Source of the DNA: Acidovorax sp. A1169
GTDB lineage: Bacteria > Pseudomonadota > Gammaproteobacteria > Burkholderiales > Burkholderiaceae_C
Length of the DNA: 64,000 nucleotides
Direction of reading: 5' to 3'
Assembly: GCF_030704685.1 (NCBI RefSeq)
Contig: NZ_JAUZDX010000001.1
Coordinates: 434,001 to 498,000 of the forward strand
In this document: positions 62,590 to 64,000 of the stretch, in pieces
How positions within the stretch are numbered: position 1 is the stretch's first letter
How the letters are laid out: each line of letters begins with the position of its first letter
Program-made: the position numbers and the translations under genes
Notes under the pieces: model-generated
Database searches by the model: none
Told to the model about the DNA's origin: nothing
Seen by the model: only the letters and a program-made list of their open reading frames with translations

Positions 62590-63771
62590 TTAGCCCAGAA
62601 CCGTCTGCGCCACGATGTTGCGCTGCACTTCGTTCGAGCCGCCGTAGATGGTGGTTTTGCGCAGGTTGAAGTAGGTCGATGCCAGGGGCGCGTTGGCCAC
62701 CTCGCCGCCCGGAAAGTCGCCTTGCCAACCGGCTTCCATCGCCTCTTCGATGAAGGGCAGGGCGAAGGGGCCGGCGGCCAGCATCATCAGCTCGGCATAG
62801 CGCTGCTGGATCTCGCTGCCGCGGATCTTGAGCAGGCCGGCGATGTCGAGCGAGTTCTTGCCCGACTTTTCGGCCGAGAGCACGCGCAGCACCAGCATTT
62901 CGAGGGCCACGATGTCCACTTCGAGCAGGGCCACCTGGTCACGGAAACGGCTGTCATCCCACAGGCCTTCGGCCTTGGCGATGCGCTTGAGGCGCTCGAG
63001 TTCGCGCTTGCTGCGGTTCACGTCGGCGATGTTGGTGCGCTCGTGGCTGAGCAGGTGCTTGGCGTAGGTCCAGCCCTTGTTCTCTTCGCCGATCAGGTTC
63101 TCGGCCGGCACTTCGACGTTGTCGAAGAACACCTCGTTGACCTCGCACTCGCCGTCCAGCAGCTTGATCGGGCGCACGGTGACGCCGGGCGACTTCATGT
63201 CCAGCAGCAGGAAGGAGATGCCCGTCTGCGGCTTGCCTTCGGTGCTGGTGCGCACCAGGTTGAACATCCAGTCGCCGTACTGGCCCAGCGTGGTCCAGGT
63301 CTTCTGGCCGTTGACGATGTACTTGTCGCCCACGCGCTCGGCGCGGGTCTTGACCGAGGCCAGGTCCGAGCCCGAGCCCGGTTCGCTGTAGCCCTGGCTC
63401 CACCAGACTTCGCCGCTGGCGATGCCGGGCAGAAAGCGCTTTTGCTGCTCGGCATTGCCGAAGGCCATGATCACCGGGGCTACCATCACGGGTCCGAAGG
63501 GGATGATGCGCGGTGCGCCGGCAAGGGCGCACTCTTCTTCGAACAGGTGCTTTTGCACGGCGGTCCAGCCAGGGCCGCCGAACTCCTTGGGCCAGCCAAA
63601 GCCGAGCCAGCCCTTCTTGCCCAGTATCTTGGCCCAGCCCTGCAGGTCGTCACGGGTCAGGCGCAGGGCGTTGTGCACCTTGTGGGAAATGGCGGGCGGC
63701 AGATTGCTGTGGACCCATGCGCGAACTTCGTCGCGGAAGGCCTGTTCTTCGGGGGTGAATGCGAGATCCAT
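62590..63771 (-). CDS. acyl-CoA dehydrogenase (large partner)
   Basis: About 393 aa from ATG 63771, the usual ACAD opening (MDLAFTPEEQAFRDEVRAWV). Domain marks: GWPKEFGGPGWTAVQKH, GYSEPGSGSDLASVKTRA (flavin/substrate region) and YGGSNEVQRNIVAQTVLG at the C-terminus. Pairs with the downstream dehydrogenase; both probably form one heteromeric enzyme (inference). An upstream in-frame start (63867) would overlap the next gene and is not used. Confidence 0.94.
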   Translation of the reverse strand: MDLAFTPEEQAFRDEVRAWVHSNLPPAISHKVHNALRLTRDDLQGWAKILGKKGWLGFGWPKEFGGPGWTAVQKHLFEEECALAGAPRIIPFGPVMVAPVIMAFGNAEQQKRFLPGIASGEVWWSQGYSEPGSGSDLASVKTRAERVGDKYIVNGQKTWTTLGQYGDWMFNLVRTSTEGKPQTGISFLLLDMKSPGVTVRPIKLLDGECEVNEVFFDNVEVPAENLIGEENKGWTYAKHLLSHERTNIADVNRSKRELERLKRIAKAEGLWDDSRFRDQVALLEVDIVALEMLVLRVLSAEKSGKNSLDIAGLLKIRGSEIQQRYAELMMLAAGPFALPFIEEAMEAGWQGDFPGGEVANAPLASTYFNLRKTTIYGGSNEVQRNIVAQTVLG

Positions 63772-63817
63772 GCGGCTTGTCTCCTGAGAAGTCGTGTTTG
63801 TAGCACGGTCGTTCGTT

Positions 63818-64000
63818 TTATTCCTGTCCGGGTGGCGACATCGCCGGCGCCACCGGCTCGATGCCAAGTTCGGCGCACAGCCGTTCCACCGTGGCGCGCA
63901 GACCGGCCACCTCGGTCTCCAGCGCCGCCACGCGCGATTGCAGTGCCCCGGTTGCCCCGCCCGTGGCGGGCGCGGCAGCGCTGCTGCTGGTGTCCACCGG
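63818..64000 (-). CDS. 3' end of a YceH (DUF480)-like gene, cut by the window edge
   Basis: The final 60 residues of a minus-strand gene that continues past the window. After an Ala/Thr/Gly linker comes a heptad-like helix (LQSRVAALETEVAGLRATVE, then RLCAELG), as at the C-terminus of YceH/DUF480 proteins, which are otherwise winged-helix domains. Stop is TAA 63818-63820. The identification rests on this tail only. Confidence 0.55.
   Translation of the reverse strand, partial: PVDTSSSAAAPATGGATGALQSRVAALETEVAGLRATVERLCAELGIEPVAPAMSPPGQE

Overview
The window is a 64 kb stretch of a GC-rich (about two thirds G+C), gene-dense bacterial chromosome. The gene content points to a betaproteobacterium of the order Burkholderiales, most likely Comamonadaceae (an Acidovorax-like organism). 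This assignment is inference from gene families and local order: RecJ beside an RpfE-type protein, a TctA/TctB transporter, DUF3422, a PHP / YciO / site-2 protease / trpS series, and ribF-ileS-lspA. I saw no rRNA, tRNA, CRISPR array, prophage or complete insertion sequence.

Layout. 0-12 kb is a divergent signalling island. On the minus strand it holds a small lipoprotein, a formylglycine-generating-enzyme-like protein, an OmpR-type response regulator, a secreted LysM-FecR protein and a CHASE2-PAS histidine kinase. On the plus strand it holds a CHASE2 adenylate/guanylate cyclase followed after 16 nt by a secreted FecR-TPR protein with an apparent outer-membrane barrel. Both arms pair a CHASE2 membrane sensor with an exported FecR-domain protein, and I consider this the most interesting unit here. 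12-19 kb is a minus-strand housekeeping series (PHP phosphatase, YciO-like, M50 protease, trpS) interrupted by one chemoreceptor and followed by a second. 19.5 kb carries a palindromic repeat split by a 158-bp MITE-like insertion. 20-26 kb has recJ with an RpfE-type gene, then a lipoprotein-release ABC system with two tandem LolC/E-like permeases and LolD, then a small graveyard of gene fragments.

26-40 kb has a MoxR-DUF58-VWA operon with an HtrA-like protease, tatD, a DNA glycosylase, a spermidine-synthase-like protein, a lone GspE/PilB-type ATPase, a TctBA permease pair closed by a strong terminator, DUF3422, a DMT exporter and a short-chain dehydrogenase. 40-44 kb has a TRAP-type binding protein overlapping by 4 nt a GGDEF-EAL protein, preceded by a consensus FNR-type site. 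44-49 kb has another DMT exporter, a quinone oxidoreductase overlapping a Nudix hydrolase, and a Na/phosphate cotransporter whose upstream region carries a Pho-box promoter pointing the wrong way. 49-54.5 kb is one minus-strand operon (LacI regulator, binding protein, two permeases, ATPase, metallophosphoesterase) with a perfect 20-bp operator palindrome ahead of the regulator. 54.5-59 kb is lspA-ileS-ribF. 59-64 kb has an HNH endonuclease, a second copy of the palindromic repeat, a lipoprotein alpha/beta hydrolase, two acyl-CoA dehydrogenases and the 3' end of a YceH-like gene.

Start codons were chosen from ribosome-binding sites, overlaps with upstream stops, and where family proteins begin. 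Several differ from the longest open frame.
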